NCBI RefSeq assembly: GCF_000378225.1
Contig: NZ_KB905141.1
Location: 1,069,326-1,133,325 of the forward strand
Direction: 5' to 3'
DNA length: 64,000 nucleotides
Source of the DNA: Methylophilus methylotrophus DSM 46235 = ATCC 53528
GTDB lineage: Bacteria > Pseudomonadota > Gammaproteobacteria > Burkholderiales > Methylophilaceae
Shown here: positions 8,383 through 17,775 of the stretch, piece after piece
Layout of the letters: each line of letters begins with the position of its first letter
Numbering within the stretch: the stretch's first letter is position 1
Program-made: the position numbers and the translations under genes
Notes under the pieces: model-generated
Database searches by the model: none
Seen by the model: only the letters and a program-made list of their open reading frames with translations
Told to the model about the DNA's origin: nothing

Positions 8383-8882
8383 GTGGCCTCCAGATGCAAG
8401 GTCGTCATGTGCAAGCCGTTCACCTCGCTGGCTTCACTGGCATTGAGCTTGACATCAGCCAGACCAGGCTGCTTTTTCAGGCGCTCCACCAGTGCCCACC
8501 CCTGTTGACGCTGATGTGCCAACACGGTCATGCGCAGGTGCTTGCGTTTGGCATCCGGGGCCAGTTGCAGCCAGTACAATTGGCTTTGCTGGGCCTGTTC
8601 GAGATCGCGCAACAAGGGTAACCAGGGCGTTTGGATATGCAATTGCGCCTCAGCCATTTCAGCCGCCAGTGCAGGATCCACCACCTGTTTTTTGACCGTT
8701 TGCCTGGCAGCCAATGTGGACTGGCGTGCCTGCCATTGTTGCTGCAAGGCGGCATTCTCAAGCGCAAAGCGGTGATAAGTGGCAGCCAACAAGGCCAGTA
8801 CAACTGCCAGCATGACTCCCAGCAATAAGGGCACAGGCCCTGGCAGGCGGCCCTGTGCATAATTAAACTGCAGGGCTTGCAT
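8370..8882 (-). CDS. PilN / GspL C-terminal-like inner-membrane protein
   Basis: 170 aa starting MQALQFNYAQGRLPGPVPLL. It has a membrane helix at about 20-42, a coiled coil (NAALQQQWQARQSTLAARQT) and a periplasmic ferredoxin-like domain. This is the bitopic half that in classical T2SS is fused to the cytoplasmic GspL domain; here it is separate, as in PilM/PilN. The start is supported by AGGAGA at about 7-nt spacing and overlaps the upstream gene by 20 bases. A longer in-frame reading upstream merely shadows that gene. Confidence 0.75.
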   Translation of the reverse strand: MQALQFNYAQGRLPGPVPLLLGVMLAVVLALLAATYHRFALENAALQQQWQARQSTLAARQTVKKQVVDPALAAEMAEAQLHIQTPWLPLLRDLEQAQQSQLYWLQLAPDAKRKHLRMTVLAHQRQQGWALVERLKKQPGLADVKLNASEASEVNGLHMTTLHLEATWKY

Positions 8883-9777
8883 CAGCCATTCTCCTGCGCA
8901 TGGATTGATTGAACGCTTCACCGAGCCCGTGTGCAGGCAGGATATCCAGCACCTCAAAAGGAGCCAGGGAAGCCTGCATCAAACCATTGAGCTTGGGCAG
9001 GTACACCGGCAAGCCTGCATGCTCAGGATGTACCACCAGTTCGCGTTGCAGTAACTGCACCAGACTTTGCTGCCACTGCTGCCCGACAGGCAGCTGGCGA
9101 ACCTGTTGCCACGCCCCTTGCATCAGGCAGCCTATGGTTAACAGGCCAGACTCCCGGCAAACGATCCAGCCATCTGCCGAGCGTCTCTGCTGGCGTTGGC
9201 TATACAAAGCCTGGTTGACCGACAACACCCAGGCCGGGACGATCACGCCGGGCGATAAATGATGTTCTGCCAGTACCGCCTGCACCTTTTCGCTCAGGGC
9301 GGCTGGCAGAGCATTCACCAGCGTTGCCTGGCCATAACCACCTGTCTGCGCGCGCACCTGCCAGTCCTGCATATCGCTGGCAAAGGCCTGCTGCAGGCCA
9401 TGAAGATAATAAGCCTCCCTGTCTGCCTGTGAGCGGAGCTCCGCCTGCCACGGCAGCACCAGCCAACGCGCATACTGGTTGGACACTACCACCACCACGT
9501 GCCAGTACACGCCTGCCAATGGCGACAGCACAGTATCCAACGTTTGCCACAAGGCCTCTGGTGGCAGCATGTCCTGACCGTTGCCAGGCAAAGCATAGCG
9601 CTGGTGATCCAGTAATTCCCTGGTGAAATTGGGTAGTCCTTGCCGCGTAAACCAGAATACTTCGAGTTCATCACAACTGATGACCAGCCGTAACTCGGGT
9701 GCAGTCAGCGCCTGCCACCAGCGCTGGCTATCACGCCAGCGGCAATCCACACCTGGATCAGGATAATGATGTAACAC
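8863..9777 (-). CDS. GspL/PilM-like cytoplasmic assembly protein
   Basis: 304 aa from a GTG at 9777, which has AGGAGA at 7-nt spacing and overlaps the gspE end by 20 bases. An upstream in-frame extension shadows gspE. No membrane segment is visible. The sequence has actin-fold/GspL-like features (RLVISCDELEVFWFTRQG, WHVVVVVSNQYARWLVLPW, GGYGQATLVNALP, DGWIVCRESGLLTIGC). It probably couples the GspE ATPase to the membrane protein encoded next. Splitting GspL into two genes resembles MSHA and type IV pilus systems. The exact family is uncertain. Confidence 0.68.
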   Translation of the reverse strand: MLHHYPDPGVDCRWRDSQRWWQALTAPELRLVISCDELEVFWFTRQGLPNFTRELLDHQRYALPGNGQDMLPPEALWQTLDTVLSPLAGVYWHVVVVVSNQYARWLVLPWQAELRSQADREAYYLHGLQQAFASDMQDWQVRAQTGGYGQATLVNALPAALSEKVQAVLAEHHLSPGVIVPAWVLSVNQALYSQRQQRRSADGWIVCRESGLLTIGCLMQGAWQQVRQLPVGQQWQQSLVQLLQRELVVHPEHAGLPVYLPKLNGLMQASLAPFEVLDILPAHGLGEAFNQSMRRRMADASPAV

Positions 9778-11458
9778 GGTTGATCTCCTGCAAGGTGGTT
9801 TCGCCCGCCGCGACCAGCGCCAGCCCGGCCTCACGCATGGAACGCGTGCCTGTAGTGGCTGCCAGTGCCTTGATCTGGCTGATGGGGGCCCTGGACACAA
9901 TCAGTTCACGCATACGGTCATCAAACAGCAACAGCTCGGCAATGCCTTTGCGGCCCTTGTAACCGCTGCCATGGCACTGGCCGCAACCCTGTCCCTTTTT
10001 AAAGCGGTAATGCGCAGTGGTCTCAGCGCTCAAACCGGACTTGAGCAGCAAGGCCTCATCAGGCTGGTCATCTGCCTTGCAAAACGGGCAGATCACGCGC
10101 ACCAGCCGTTGCGCCAGGATCACATTGACGGCAGAGACAAAACTGTAAGCATCCACGCCCATATTGGTAAACCGGCCAATCACATCAAACACATTATTGG
10201 CATGCACCGTCGTCAACACCAGGTGGCCGGTGAGCGCCGACTGAACGGCAATCTGCGCCGTTTCGCCATCGCGGATTTCACCCACCATGATCTTGTCCGG
10301 GTCGTGCCGCAAAATCGAACGCAGGCCGCGCGCAAAAGTCAGGCCTTTTTTCTCGTTGACGGGGATTTGCAGTACGCCAGGCAGCTGGTACTCGACCGGG
10401 TCTTCAATGGTGACTATCTTGTCCTGTCCCTGGTTGATCTCGGAAATCATGCCGTACAAGGTGGTGGTTTTACCGCTGCCCGTCGGTCCGGTCACCAGCA
10501 GCATGCCGTAAGGCGCTTCTGCCTGGGCACGGATTTGTGCCAGCAAATGCGGCGCAAAGCCCAGCACCTCCAGGCTGATACCCTGTGCCTCACTGAGGGC
10601 CTTGCGGTCCAGCACACGCAACACGGCATCTTCGCCCACCACACTGGGCATGATAGACACGCGCAAGTCTATCTCGCGGCCCAGCGCATGCACCTTGCAG
10701 CGGCCATCCTGCGGGATACGGCGCTCGGCAATATCAAGTTCGGACATGACCTTGAGCCGGGAAATGGCCTGCTCGGCCTGCATCACGCCACTGAGACCGC
10801 CCACTTCATTGAGCACGCCATCGATGCGGTACTTGACGCGCAGGCCCTGCATGGTGGATTCGAGGTGGATATCACTGGCCCCGGCTTTGAGGGCATCGTA
10901 TAAGGTAGAGCGCACAAAACGCACCACCGGGCTGCTGTCTTCACTGATGGATTTCAGTGACAGCTCTTCCACCGGCGCTTCCTCTTCGTTATTTGTCGCG
11001 TCGCTGGGATGCACCTGGTCGAGTGCACGCATCTGTGCCTCATGAAACTGCAGGCAGGCCGCAATATCGTTGCGGTGTGCCAGGCACCATTGCACCGGTA
11101 ACCGCACCTTATTCTGCAACCGTATTTGCAAGGGCTCATCAAACGGGTCAGCAATCACCATATGCAGTGACTGGTCGTCTTTTTGCATGAGCACGGCATG
11201 CTGGCTACTGGCGTCGGCAAAGCGCAACAGCTCAAACATAGGCTGCATGGCGTGCAAGTCGAGTGCTGTCAGCGTCGGGTAATGCATCGTTTGCCCCAGT
11301 GCCAGCACAAATACATCGGGCGCCAGGCCGGATAGCTCTTCCAGCACCTCCATCAGCGGCCGCCCACTCTGCATGGACAACTGCCGTGCCTGCGGCAGCC
11401 ACTCCGCAGCCAGCGGTGGCACGTCGTTACCAGGTAATGGCAAGTCCTGCATATTCAT
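9758..11458 (-). CDS. gspE: GspE-family T2SS assembly ATPase
   Basis: 566 aa. The N-terminal domain (about 1-150) resembles the T2SSE_N/MshEN fold. The C-terminal ATPase core has Walker A GPTGSGKTTTLYG, an Asp box, a Walker B region (DPDKIMVGEIRDGETA) and a His box (LTTVHANN). A tetracysteine zinc module (CPFC...CGQC) lies at about residues 460-505. It is a hexameric cytoplasmic motor that powers pseudopilus assembly. The ATG at 11458 has AAGGA at 8-nt spacing. About 100 bases separate it from gspF, and its 3' end overlaps the GspL/PilM-like gene. Confidence 0.95.
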   Translation of the reverse strand: MNMQDLPLPGNDVPPLAAEWLPQARQLSMQSGRPLMEVLEELSGLAPDVFVLALGQTMHYPTLTALDLHAMQPMFELLRFADASSQHAVLMQKDDQSLHMVIADPFDEPLQIRLQNKVRLPVQWCLAHRNDIAACLQFHEAQMRALDQVHPSDATNNEEEAPVEELSLKSISEDSSPVVRFVRSTLYDALKAGASDIHLESTMQGLRVKYRIDGVLNEVGGLSGVMQAEQAISRLKVMSELDIAERRIPQDGRCKVHALGREIDLRVSIMPSVVGEDAVLRVLDRKALSEAQGISLEVLGFAPHLLAQIRAQAEAPYGMLLVTGPTGSGKTTTLYGMISEINQGQDKIVTIEDPVEYQLPGVLQIPVNEKKGLTFARGLRSILRHDPDKIMVGEIRDGETAQIAVQSALTGHLVLTTVHANNVFDVIGRFTNMGVDAYSFVSAVNVILAQRLVRVICPFCKADDQPDEALLLKSGLSAETTAHYRFKKGQGCGQCHGSGYKGRKGIAELLLFDDRMRELIVSRAPISQIKALAATTGTRSMREAGLALVAAGETTLQEINRVTSLS

Positions 11459-11559
11459 GCGCCAGTCCTTTTCACGTCACAACCTCTTTCATGGAATGCA
11501 CGTTCACTTCCGTCTTTGAGCAGTGATTACTCAATTGCAACTTATCTCTTGGGGCGCGC

Positions 11560-12753
11560 TTACTCAATCGCGCCCGCCAATTCAAAAATCGGCATATACA
11601 TCAATACGACGACCAGGCCCACAATCAGGCCTATCAATACCATCAGTGCAGGCTCCAGCAGCTTGCTTAACCACTCCACCCGTCGCGCCGTTTCCTCGTC
11701 GTAAAACACACCAATGCGCCCCAGCATTTCGTCCAGCTGCCCGCTACGCTCGCCCACGCGCAACATGCGGTTGGCGATCGAGGTGGTGAGTCCATGCATC
11801 TCCATGGCCCCAGACAGTGGTTTGCCTTCGCGTACGTCGGTGATCACGCGTTGCAAGGCCAGCTGCAATTCTTGCGGTAACAGAGACTGCACCATCCCCA
11901 GGGCAGTCAGCAAGGGAATTCCTCCCTGTAACAACATGCCCAGCGTGCGGTAGAACCTGGCCAGCTGGTAAATACGTAACGCTTCTCCCAGGCTGGGGAT
12001 TTGCCATACACGCCGCATGACCCAGGCCTTGCTGGCGGGGCGCGAAAATACCAGCCACAGGGATAGGCCTATCCCTAATGTGCCCAGCAACACCCACTCG
12101 CCATGCCCCTGTAGCAATTGCCCCCAGCGCAACAGCATCTGGCTGGCCCATGGCAGCTTGTCCCCACCACTTTCATAAATGCTGCTAAAGCGTGGCACCA
12201 CATATCCCAGCAGGAACAGCACCACCAGCCCGCCCACGGCTATGAGCAATACCGGGTAAATCGAGGCCGAAATGATTTTTTTACGGATCGCATCGACCTG
12301 TGCCTGGTAAGCCACATGACGGCGCAGCGCCTGCACCATGTCACCGGTACGCTCACTGGCACGGATCAGAGCGATATACAGCTGGCTGAATACCGAGGGC
12401 TGCAATGCCAGCGCCTGCGACAAAGGCAAGCCTTCATAGAGTGCAGTACGCAACCTTGCCAGTACCGCACGCGCATGGTCCTGCTGCTCTTTTTCGGCCA
12501 GGCCTTCAATGGCTTCAATCAGGCTGAGGCCAGACTCCAGCAGCGCCAACAACTCCTGGCTAAACAAGCTGAGGTTAAAGCTCTGGGCCTTGAGCGGCCA
12601 TTGTGGCCACCAATTGCCTGCGCGCGCAGCACGTACCTGCAACACGCCATACCCTTGCGCCTGCACCTGGTGCAGCGCTGACTGCCGGTCAGTCGCTTCT
12701 ACTGACAACCAGCTCACCTGTGTGCCCTGCAATACTTTCAGCTCAAACTTCAT
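11560..12753 (-). CDS. gspF: GspF-family T2SS inner-membrane platform protein
   Basis: 397 aa with two repeated GspF domains (about 65-190 and 265-390). The signature stretches are FSQELLALLESGLSLIEAIE and FYRTLGMLLQGGIPLLTAL, and there are three membrane segments (about 165-190, 215-235 and 370-390). It forms the polytopic platform that works with GspE. It starts 22 bases after the gspG stop and is followed by gspE. The length matches ordinary GspF (about 400 aa). Confidence 0.95.
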   Translation of the reverse strand: MKFELKVLQGTQVSWLSVEATDRQSALHQVQAQGYGVLQVRAARAGNWWPQWPLKAQSFNLSLFSQELLALLESGLSLIEAIEGLAEKEQQDHARAVLARLRTALYEGLPLSQALALQPSVFSQLYIALIRASERTGDMVQALRRHVAYQAQVDAIRKKIISASIYPVLLIAVGGLVVLFLLGYVVPRFSSIYESGGDKLPWASQMLLRWGQLLQGHGEWVLLGTLGIGLSLWLVFSRPASKAWVMRRVWQIPSLGEALRIYQLARFYRTLGMLLQGGIPLLTALGMVQSLLPQELQLALQRVITDVREGKPLSGAMEMHGLTTSIANRMLRVGERSGQLDEMLGRIGVFYDEETARRVEWLSKLLEPALMVLIGLIVGLVVVLMYMPIFELAGAIE

Positions 12754-12775
12754 CGTACCGGCTCACGAAAGTGGG

Positions 12776-13201
12776 TTACCAGTTACCCACATCACTGTCC
12801 GCATCCTGGCCGCCCGCGGCGCCATCACTGCCCAGTGACCACACATCGTAATCGCCATGCTCGCCTGGATAACGGTACAAATAAGGCCGCCCCCATGGGT
12901 CTGCAGGCACCCCTTTGGCCAGGTAAGGGCCCTGCCACTTGGCCTCGCCATCGGGTTGGCGGTTAAGCGCGGCCAAGCCTTGCTCAGTGGTCGGGTAATG
13001 CCCTGTATCCAGCCGATAGGTGTCCAGTGCACGTGACAAAGCCTCAATTTGCGCCTTGGCGGTTTTGGTTTCCGATTTGCCGATCTGGGCAAAATACTTG
13101 GGGCCGACATAGCCGGCCAGCAAGCCGATAATCACCATCACCACCAGTAACTCAAGCAAGGTAAACCCGGCCTGCTTGCACTTTATACACACTGATTTCA
13201 T
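12776..13201 (-). CDS. gspG: GspG major pseudopilin
   Basis: 141 aa. A short leader MKSVCIKCKQAG precedes FTLLELLVVMVIIGLL (Glu5 present). The canonical GspG body includes DTGHYPTTEQGLAAL, GPYLAKGVPADPWGRPYLY and the C-terminal calcium-site motif (SLGSDGAAGGQDADSDVGNW). This strongly identifies a true T2SS rather than a pilus. AAGGTGA at about 8 nt supports the start. It directly follows the T1SS tolC-like gene by 25 bases on the same strand, so the T1SS and T2SS gene sets are physically and probably transcriptionally joined. Confidence 0.96.
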   Translation of the reverse strand: MKSVCIKCKQAGFTLLELLVVMVIIGLLAGYVGPKYFAQIGKSETKTAKAQIEALSRALDTYRLDTGHYPTTEQGLAALNRQPDGEAKWQGPYLAKGVPADPWGRPYLYRYPGEHGDYDVWSLGSDGAAGGQDADSDVGNW

Positions 13202-13226
13202 GTTATAGATCACCTTTTCAACCCCT

Positions 13227-14570
13227 CTATTTTTTTGACACAAACACCTGGCTGACACGATTGAGTGCCTCCAGCGACAGCAAACCACTACTGAACTGCA
13301 AATTGACCCAGTCACTGATCAGGCTGTAATAGGCCTTGGTCAATAACAGCCGGTTGGAAAACAGTTTTTGCTGGGCATCCAGCACCTCATGGTTGGTCTT
13401 GAACCCGGCCAGAAAACCTTTTTGTGTGCCATCGAGTGCCACCGTGGCTGATTGCACCGCCTGCTGGTAAGCCGAGATGGATTGTTGCTGCGCCTGCAGG
13501 CTTTGGTAATACTTGCGCACATTGAACTCAATCTCACGTGATTTGGCCGTCATGGTTTCTTCACTGGCAGTAAGGCGGCTGGCACTCTGGCGCACATTGG
13601 CGCTGACATACCCACCGGCAAACAAGGGCACATTCATCTGCAGGGCAATGGTGGTCGTATCAAAACGCGACCCCAAGGTGTTATTGCTGTCATTCTGGCT
13701 ATAGGAACGCACGCCTACCAAATCCAGCGTGGGGTAGTGCCCGGCCTGTTTCTTCTCGATGTCTTTTCTCGCCACATCCACCTCCAACGTGGCAGCAGCC
13801 AACTCCGGGTGATTCTGCCGCGCCAGGTCCAGCCAGCGCTCAATCGGATATTCCGCGCCAGTAAACCGGTTCAAGCCATCCACCACCAATTCAACAGAGA
13901 GTGGCTGAGCGACGCCCGTCAGGATTTGCAGGCTTTGCTGATTGGAAAGCAGATCATTTTCTGCCTGGATCTGCTCTGCCTTGGCCACATCCAGGTTAGC
14001 TTGTGCCTCGCTGACCTCGACCACCGTGCCGCTACCGCGCTGATAGCGCTGCTCGGCCTGACGCAACTGCTGGCTCACGGCGTCCACCTTGCTTTGCTGC
14101 AAGCGCACACGCTCCTGCCCATACAGGGTTTCCAGGTAGACTGACACCAGCTTGAGAATCAGTTTGGCGTTTTCCTGTTCCAGCAAAGACTCCTGCGCGC
14201 TGACATAGGACTTGGCACCGCCGTAAATCGCCATGGTTTCTTTATTGAACAATGGCTGTTTGACGCTAAAACTGTAATTCTCCAGCTCATAGTTAAGGTT
14301 GCTGTTGAAGGAACCCAAATTGGTTTGCGTTGTGCGGTCAGTCACACCGCGGCCCCGCATCAGGCCAAGATTCACCTTGGGATAAAACAAGGCCTTGGCC
14401 TTGGTCAGCTCTTCGCGCTCGGCCTCGGTATTGGCCAATGCTGCGCGGTAATCGGCATTATGGTTAATCGCCAGCTGGTATAGGCCATTGAGGTCTTCGA
14501 GGGCATGTGCAGAAGCACAGCCAATCATCATCGCTATCAGGCATATTTTGAAGAAAGGATGCAAACGCAT
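13227..14570 (-). CDS. TolC-family outer-membrane channel of the T1SS
   Basis: 447 aa. A signal peptide (MRLHPFFKICLIAMMIGC, cleavage near SAHA-L) is followed by two outer-membrane efflux repeats. They contain NHNADYRAALANTEAEREE, LETLYGQERVRLQQSKVDAV, RGSGTVVEVSEAQANLDVA and NHPELAAATLEVDVARKDIE. It forms the trimeric exit duct for type I secretion. An upstream in-frame extension runs through a repeat element and is not part of the gene. It lies downstream of the HlyD adaptor and upstream of gspG. Family resemblance is closest to PrtF/AprF/TolC-type T1SS channels. Confidence 0.93.
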   Translation of the reverse strand: MRLHPFFKICLIAMMIGCASAHALEDLNGLYQLAINHNADYRAALANTEAEREELTKAKALFYPKVNLGLMRGRGVTDRTTQTNLGSFNSNLNYELENYSFSVKQPLFNKETMAIYGGAKSYVSAQESLLEQENAKLILKLVSVYLETLYGQERVRLQQSKVDAVSQQLRQAEQRYQRGSGTVVEVSEAQANLDVAKAEQIQAENDLLSNQQSLQILTGVAQPLSVELVVDGLNRFTGAEYPIERWLDLARQNHPELAAATLEVDVARKDIEKKQAGHYPTLDLVGVRSYSQNDSNNTLGSRFDTTTIALQMNVPLFAGGYVSANVRQSASRLTASEETMTAKSREIEFNVRKYYQSLQAQQQSISAYQQAVQSATVALDGTQKGFLAGFKTNHEVLDAQQKLFSNRLLLTKAYYSLISDWVNLQFSSGLLSLEALNRVSQVFVSKK

Positions 14571-14585
14571 AAGGAAGCCCTGAAG

Positions 14586-14702
14586 CAGTGAGCGAGCAGG
14601 AGAAAGTGCAAGGCGCACGGAGCGGAGGAACCGGAATGTACGTAGTTGTACATGAGGATTACGAGTACCGCGCAACGCAGTAATTTGCCTGCGTAGCCAC
14701 TG
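14586..14702. repeat. dispersed imperfect palindrome, copy 1
   Basis: 117 bp between the hlyD-like and tolC-like genes. The outer arms CAGTGAGCGAGCAGG (14586-14600) and CCTGCGTAGCCACTG (14688-14702) pair with few mismatches, and the centre has ATGTAC-6nt-GTACAT (14636-14653). It shares GCGCCTTGCACT (minus strand, 14605-14616) and CTGCGTTGC (minus strand, 14672-14680) with the copy after groEL, while the rest differs but remains palindromic. Confidence 0.75.
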
Positions 14703-14716
14703 AGAACGTGTTTCCA

Positions 14717-16066
14717 TTACTCTTCCTTCATCGATGCCGCCAACCGCTTGCTCAACGGATGCATCCAGTAATCCCACAGCGTGCGCTCGCCGGTTTTAAT
14801 CACCACCTGCACTGGCATGCCAGGCTGCAACTGGCGGCCCTGCAAGGCTTGCATGCCTTTATCGGTCAACACGATCCTGGCCAGGTAATAGCTCTGGCTG
14901 CCTTCCACGGTCGCCGCCGGTTTAGTCAGCAAGTCACTGGAAACCGACTTCAAGCGGCCTTCGGCCAGTAATTGCGGACTATTGGAAAAGGTCGAGAAGC
15001 GGACATCGGCCGCCTGGCCGGCGTGGATTTTGTCGATGAGGTGTGGCGGAATCTGCGCATCAATAATCAGCGATTCACCAGAGGGTACAATATCCATGAG
15101 CTTTTGCCCGGGCTGGATCACAGCGCCCACGGTATGCACCTGCAAACCAACCACTTGCCCAGAAGCTGGTGAGCGGATCTCGGTACGACCCAGCTCATCG
15201 CGCAAGGCCACCAGTTTTTGCGCATCGGCCTCCACTTGCAACTTGACCTGCGCCATCTCGGCATCCATTTCCTTACGTTCCAGCTGGTTGCGCTGGTTGA
15301 TCTGCTGCTGCAACTCAAGAATGGTACGCTGCGCACGGATGATATTGGCCTGGGTATTGGCGCGCTCACCATGCAAAGCAGCCACCCGCTGCTCCAGATC
15401 ATTTTGCTGGTTACGCGGGGCATAACCTTCCCCCGTCAGGGCACGAATACCTTGCAGTTGTTCCTCCAACAAAGTCAGCTGTGATTCATGGCTGGCCAGC
15501 ATGCCCTGATAGCCCTGGATCATGGCCTGGTAGCCAGCAATCGACTCCTGTTTACCGGCAATATCGGCGGCCAGGGCTGACGTTCTCGCCGCCAGTAACT
15601 GACTCTGGTTGCGCATTTGTTGCTGGATCAACGGGTCGTTTTGCAGCTTGAGCAGGTCCGGGTGAAAATCAATCACCGTGCGGTGTAACTGCTCGGCACG
15701 CAAGCGGTCTTCTTGCGCACGCAAGCCAGCATAGCGCTGGCGCACTTCTTCATAGCGCGCCTTGCTGGCTTGTTCATCTAACTTAAACAACAGATCGCCC
15801 GCTTTCACCTGCTGCCCTTCATGCACCAGCAAACTGCTCACGATGCCACCGCTCAAATGTTGCACCACCTTGTGATTGCTTTCGACGCTGATCTGCCCCT
15901 CGGTAGGCACGCCTTCGTCCAACGGGGCATACGCTGCCCACAGCACAAACCCGATCACCCCGGCCAGGACAATGAATGCCCCCTTGCGGGTATGGCCGGT
16001 GTGATGCGCATACGCTTCAATCGCGTGCACATTATCGGGAACAGGTTGAGGCAGGGTTAAGGACAT
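14717..16066 (-). CDS. HlyD-family T1SS periplasmic adaptor
   Basis: 449 aa. One N-terminal membrane helix (about 30-50, GAFIVLAGVIGFVLWAAYAP) is followed by a split lipoyl domain (VESNHKVVQHLSGGIVSSLL), a long helical hairpin (about 95-290, with QEDRLRAEQL and LEQRVAALHGERANTQANI) and a beta-barrel domain (AQIPPHLIDKIHAGQAADVR). It is of the PrtE/AprE/HlyD type and connects the ABC exporter to the TolC duct. It overlaps the preceding ABC gene by 10 bases. The palindromic repeat lies in the 146-base gap after it. Confidence 0.94.
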   Translation of the reverse strand: MSLTLPQPVPDNVHAIEAYAHHTGHTRKGAFIVLAGVIGFVLWAAYAPLDEGVPTEGQISVESNHKVVQHLSGGIVSSLLVHEGQQVKAGDLLFKLDEQASKARYEEVRQRYAGLRAQEDRLRAEQLHRTVIDFHPDLLKLQNDPLIQQQMRNQSQLLAARTSALAADIAGKQESIAGYQAMIQGYQGMLASHESQLTLLEEQLQGIRALTGEGYAPRNQQNDLEQRVAALHGERANTQANIIRAQRTILELQQQINQRNQLERKEMDAEMAQVKLQVEADAQKLVALRDELGRTEIRSPASGQVVGLQVHTVGAVIQPGQKLMDIVPSGESLIIDAQIPPHLIDKIHAGQAADVRFSTFSNSPQLLAEGRLKSVSSDLLTKPAATVEGSQSYYLARIVLTDKGMQALQGRQLQPGMPVQVVIKTGERTLWDYWMHPLSKRLAASMKEE

Positions 16067-17775
16067 GGAGACTCCGTGGTGACGCTTGTTGCAGTGGCAT
16101 TCAGTTGGTTCAGGTAGACAATGCCAGCGTCTCGCGGGCCGTGATGCACCACCTCGCCACGCTTGAGCACCAGCAAGTCATCGGTGACCTTGAGCACCCC
16201 AGAACGGTGTGAGACCACGACAATGGTCTTCTGCTTTTCTTTGAGGGCTTGCAGCAACTGCATCAACCTGGCTTCGCCAAACTCGTCCAGGCTAGCATTC
16301 GGTTCATCAAGCACCAGCAAGGCAGGCTCTTGATAAATGGCGCGTGCCAGCCCCAGCAACTGGCGCTGCCCGCCAGACAAGGGCAATCCCTGTTCATCGA
16401 GGCGGGTATCGTAACCTTGTGGCAAACGTAAAATCGCTTCATGCAAGCCTACGCGCTGGCAGGCCTCAATAATATGCTGGCTGTTGAGTTCACCAAACCG
16501 GGCGACATTTTCGGCAATAGTGCCTTCAAGCAGTGACACCTGCTGCGGCAAATAACCCACGCTAGTCATGGCAGCACGGGCATTGCCAGCATGGATCACC
16601 GTCTGGTTGACTTGATACCCGCCTTGCGTGGGAAACACTGCACCCACGAGCAGCCGCGCCAGCGTGCTTTTACCGGAACCGGAGGGGCCCATAATGCACA
16701 GCAATCGACCAGGCGGAATCGTTAAATCCAGCGCATGCAGAATACGGCGTGACTGCAGCGTCACGCCCATGCCTTTGAGCCGGAGGGTGTAAGGACCTTG
16801 CAATGCCTGGGTGGGCACATGGGCTGCATCCGTTTGCCTGGCGCTGGTGAGCAATGCCTGCAAATCACTTGCTGCATCATTGGCTTGCAACCACTGCCGC
16901 CAGCTATGCACAATGACATCAAACGGTTGCAAGGCTCGGGCAATCAATACATTGGAAGCCACCATGGAACCGACACTGATATCCCCTTTAATCGTCAACC
17001 AGGCCGCCACTGCCAGCATCAGCGACTGCATGGTATAGCGCACCCATTTATTCACAAACTGGCTACGGTCACTGGCGGACAGCCATATGCGCTCCGCGCT
17101 GGATTGTTCGGCGAGCAATGCCTGCCAGCGCTGGCGCAAGGTGTGCGACATCCCCAGCACATGGCTGGTTTGCAAGTGGCTAATTTTTTTCTGGATGAAG
17201 TTTTCGGTGGTTTGCTTGGCCGATTGCGCCTGTTGTGCTGGCTCTGCAATGACGGACTGGTTCCATACAGCCACCCCAAACTGGATCAGGCAGAACACCA
17301 CCGCCGTCAGCCCTAGCAGCGGATGCAAGGTCAACAGCACAGCGATATAGACCACGCTCCAGGGCAGGTCCAGCATGGCAAACAGCCCTTGCCCGGTTAG
17401 AAACTGCCTGATCGTGGTCAACTGCTGCAAGGATTGCACTGGCGATTGCTGCGGCGGCGTGCGCGGATTGAATGCCGCAGAAAATACCTGCTTGCCGTAG
17501 CTCAGATCTAGTTGCACGCCTGTTTTGATCGCATACAGGTTACGCAGCCAATCGGCCCCTGCCATCAGCAGCAGCAAGCCTGCCGTGAGCAGGGTAATGG
17601 CCACCAGTGTCATGGTGTTCCTGCTCATCATCACCCTGTCGTAGAGTTGCAGCATGTACAACGTGGGGACGAGCATGAGTACATTGGTGAGTAAACTGAG
17701 CCAGGCCATATGGATAAACTGCTGGCGGAACGCTTTGACCAGCGGCCATAATGCGATTTTCTGCAAAACACTCAT
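16057..17775 (-). CDS. type I secretion ABC transporter permease/ATPase (second of two)
   Basis: 572 aa of the PrtD type. The transmembrane domain (about 15-310) begins LWPLVKAFRQQFIHMAWLSL. The nucleotide-binding domain (about 330-560) has Walker A GPSGSGKST, signature LSGGQRQLLGLARAIY, Walker B ALLVLDEPNASLD and switch His (VVSHRSG). All catalytic motifs are intact. There is no N-terminal C39-like domain. The ATG overlaps the stop of the other ABC gene (ATGA), so the two are coupled. The pair is expected to export the neighbouring RTX protein, possibly as a heterodimer as reported for RtxB/RtxE of Vibrio MARTX systems. Confidence 0.93.
   Translation of the reverse strand: MSVLQKIALWPLVKAFRQQFIHMAWLSLLTNVLMLVPTLYMLQLYDRVMMSRNTMTLVAITLLTAGLLLLMAGADWLRNLYAIKTGVQLDLSYGKQVFSAAFNPRTPPQQSPVQSLQQLTTIRQFLTGQGLFAMLDLPWSVVYIAVLLTLHPLLGLTAVVFCLIQFGVAVWNQSVIAEPAQQAQSAKQTTENFIQKKISHLQTSHVLGMSHTLRQRWQALLAEQSSAERIWLSASDRSQFVNKWVRYTMQSLMLAVAAWLTIKGDISVGSMVASNVLIARALQPFDVIVHSWRQWLQANDAASDLQALLTSARQTDAAHVPTQALQGPYTLRLKGMGVTLQSRRILHALDLTIPPGRLLCIMGPSGSGKSTLARLLVGAVFPTQGGYQVNQTVIHAGNARAAMTSVGYLPQQVSLLEGTIAENVARFGELNSQHIIEACQRVGLHEAILRLPQGYDTRLDEQGLPLSGGQRQLLGLARAIYQEPALLVLDEPNASLDEFGEARLMQLLQALKEKQKTIVVVSHRSGVLKVTDDLLVLKRGEVVHHGPRDAGIVYLNQLNATATSVTTESPCP

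Noticed and set aside
4012-13201. MSHA or type IV pilus assembly locus
   Set aside because: The GspG with its calcium-site tail and the lack of a pilin, PilT or MshM-type ATPase favour a T2SS, although some parts are pilus-like.
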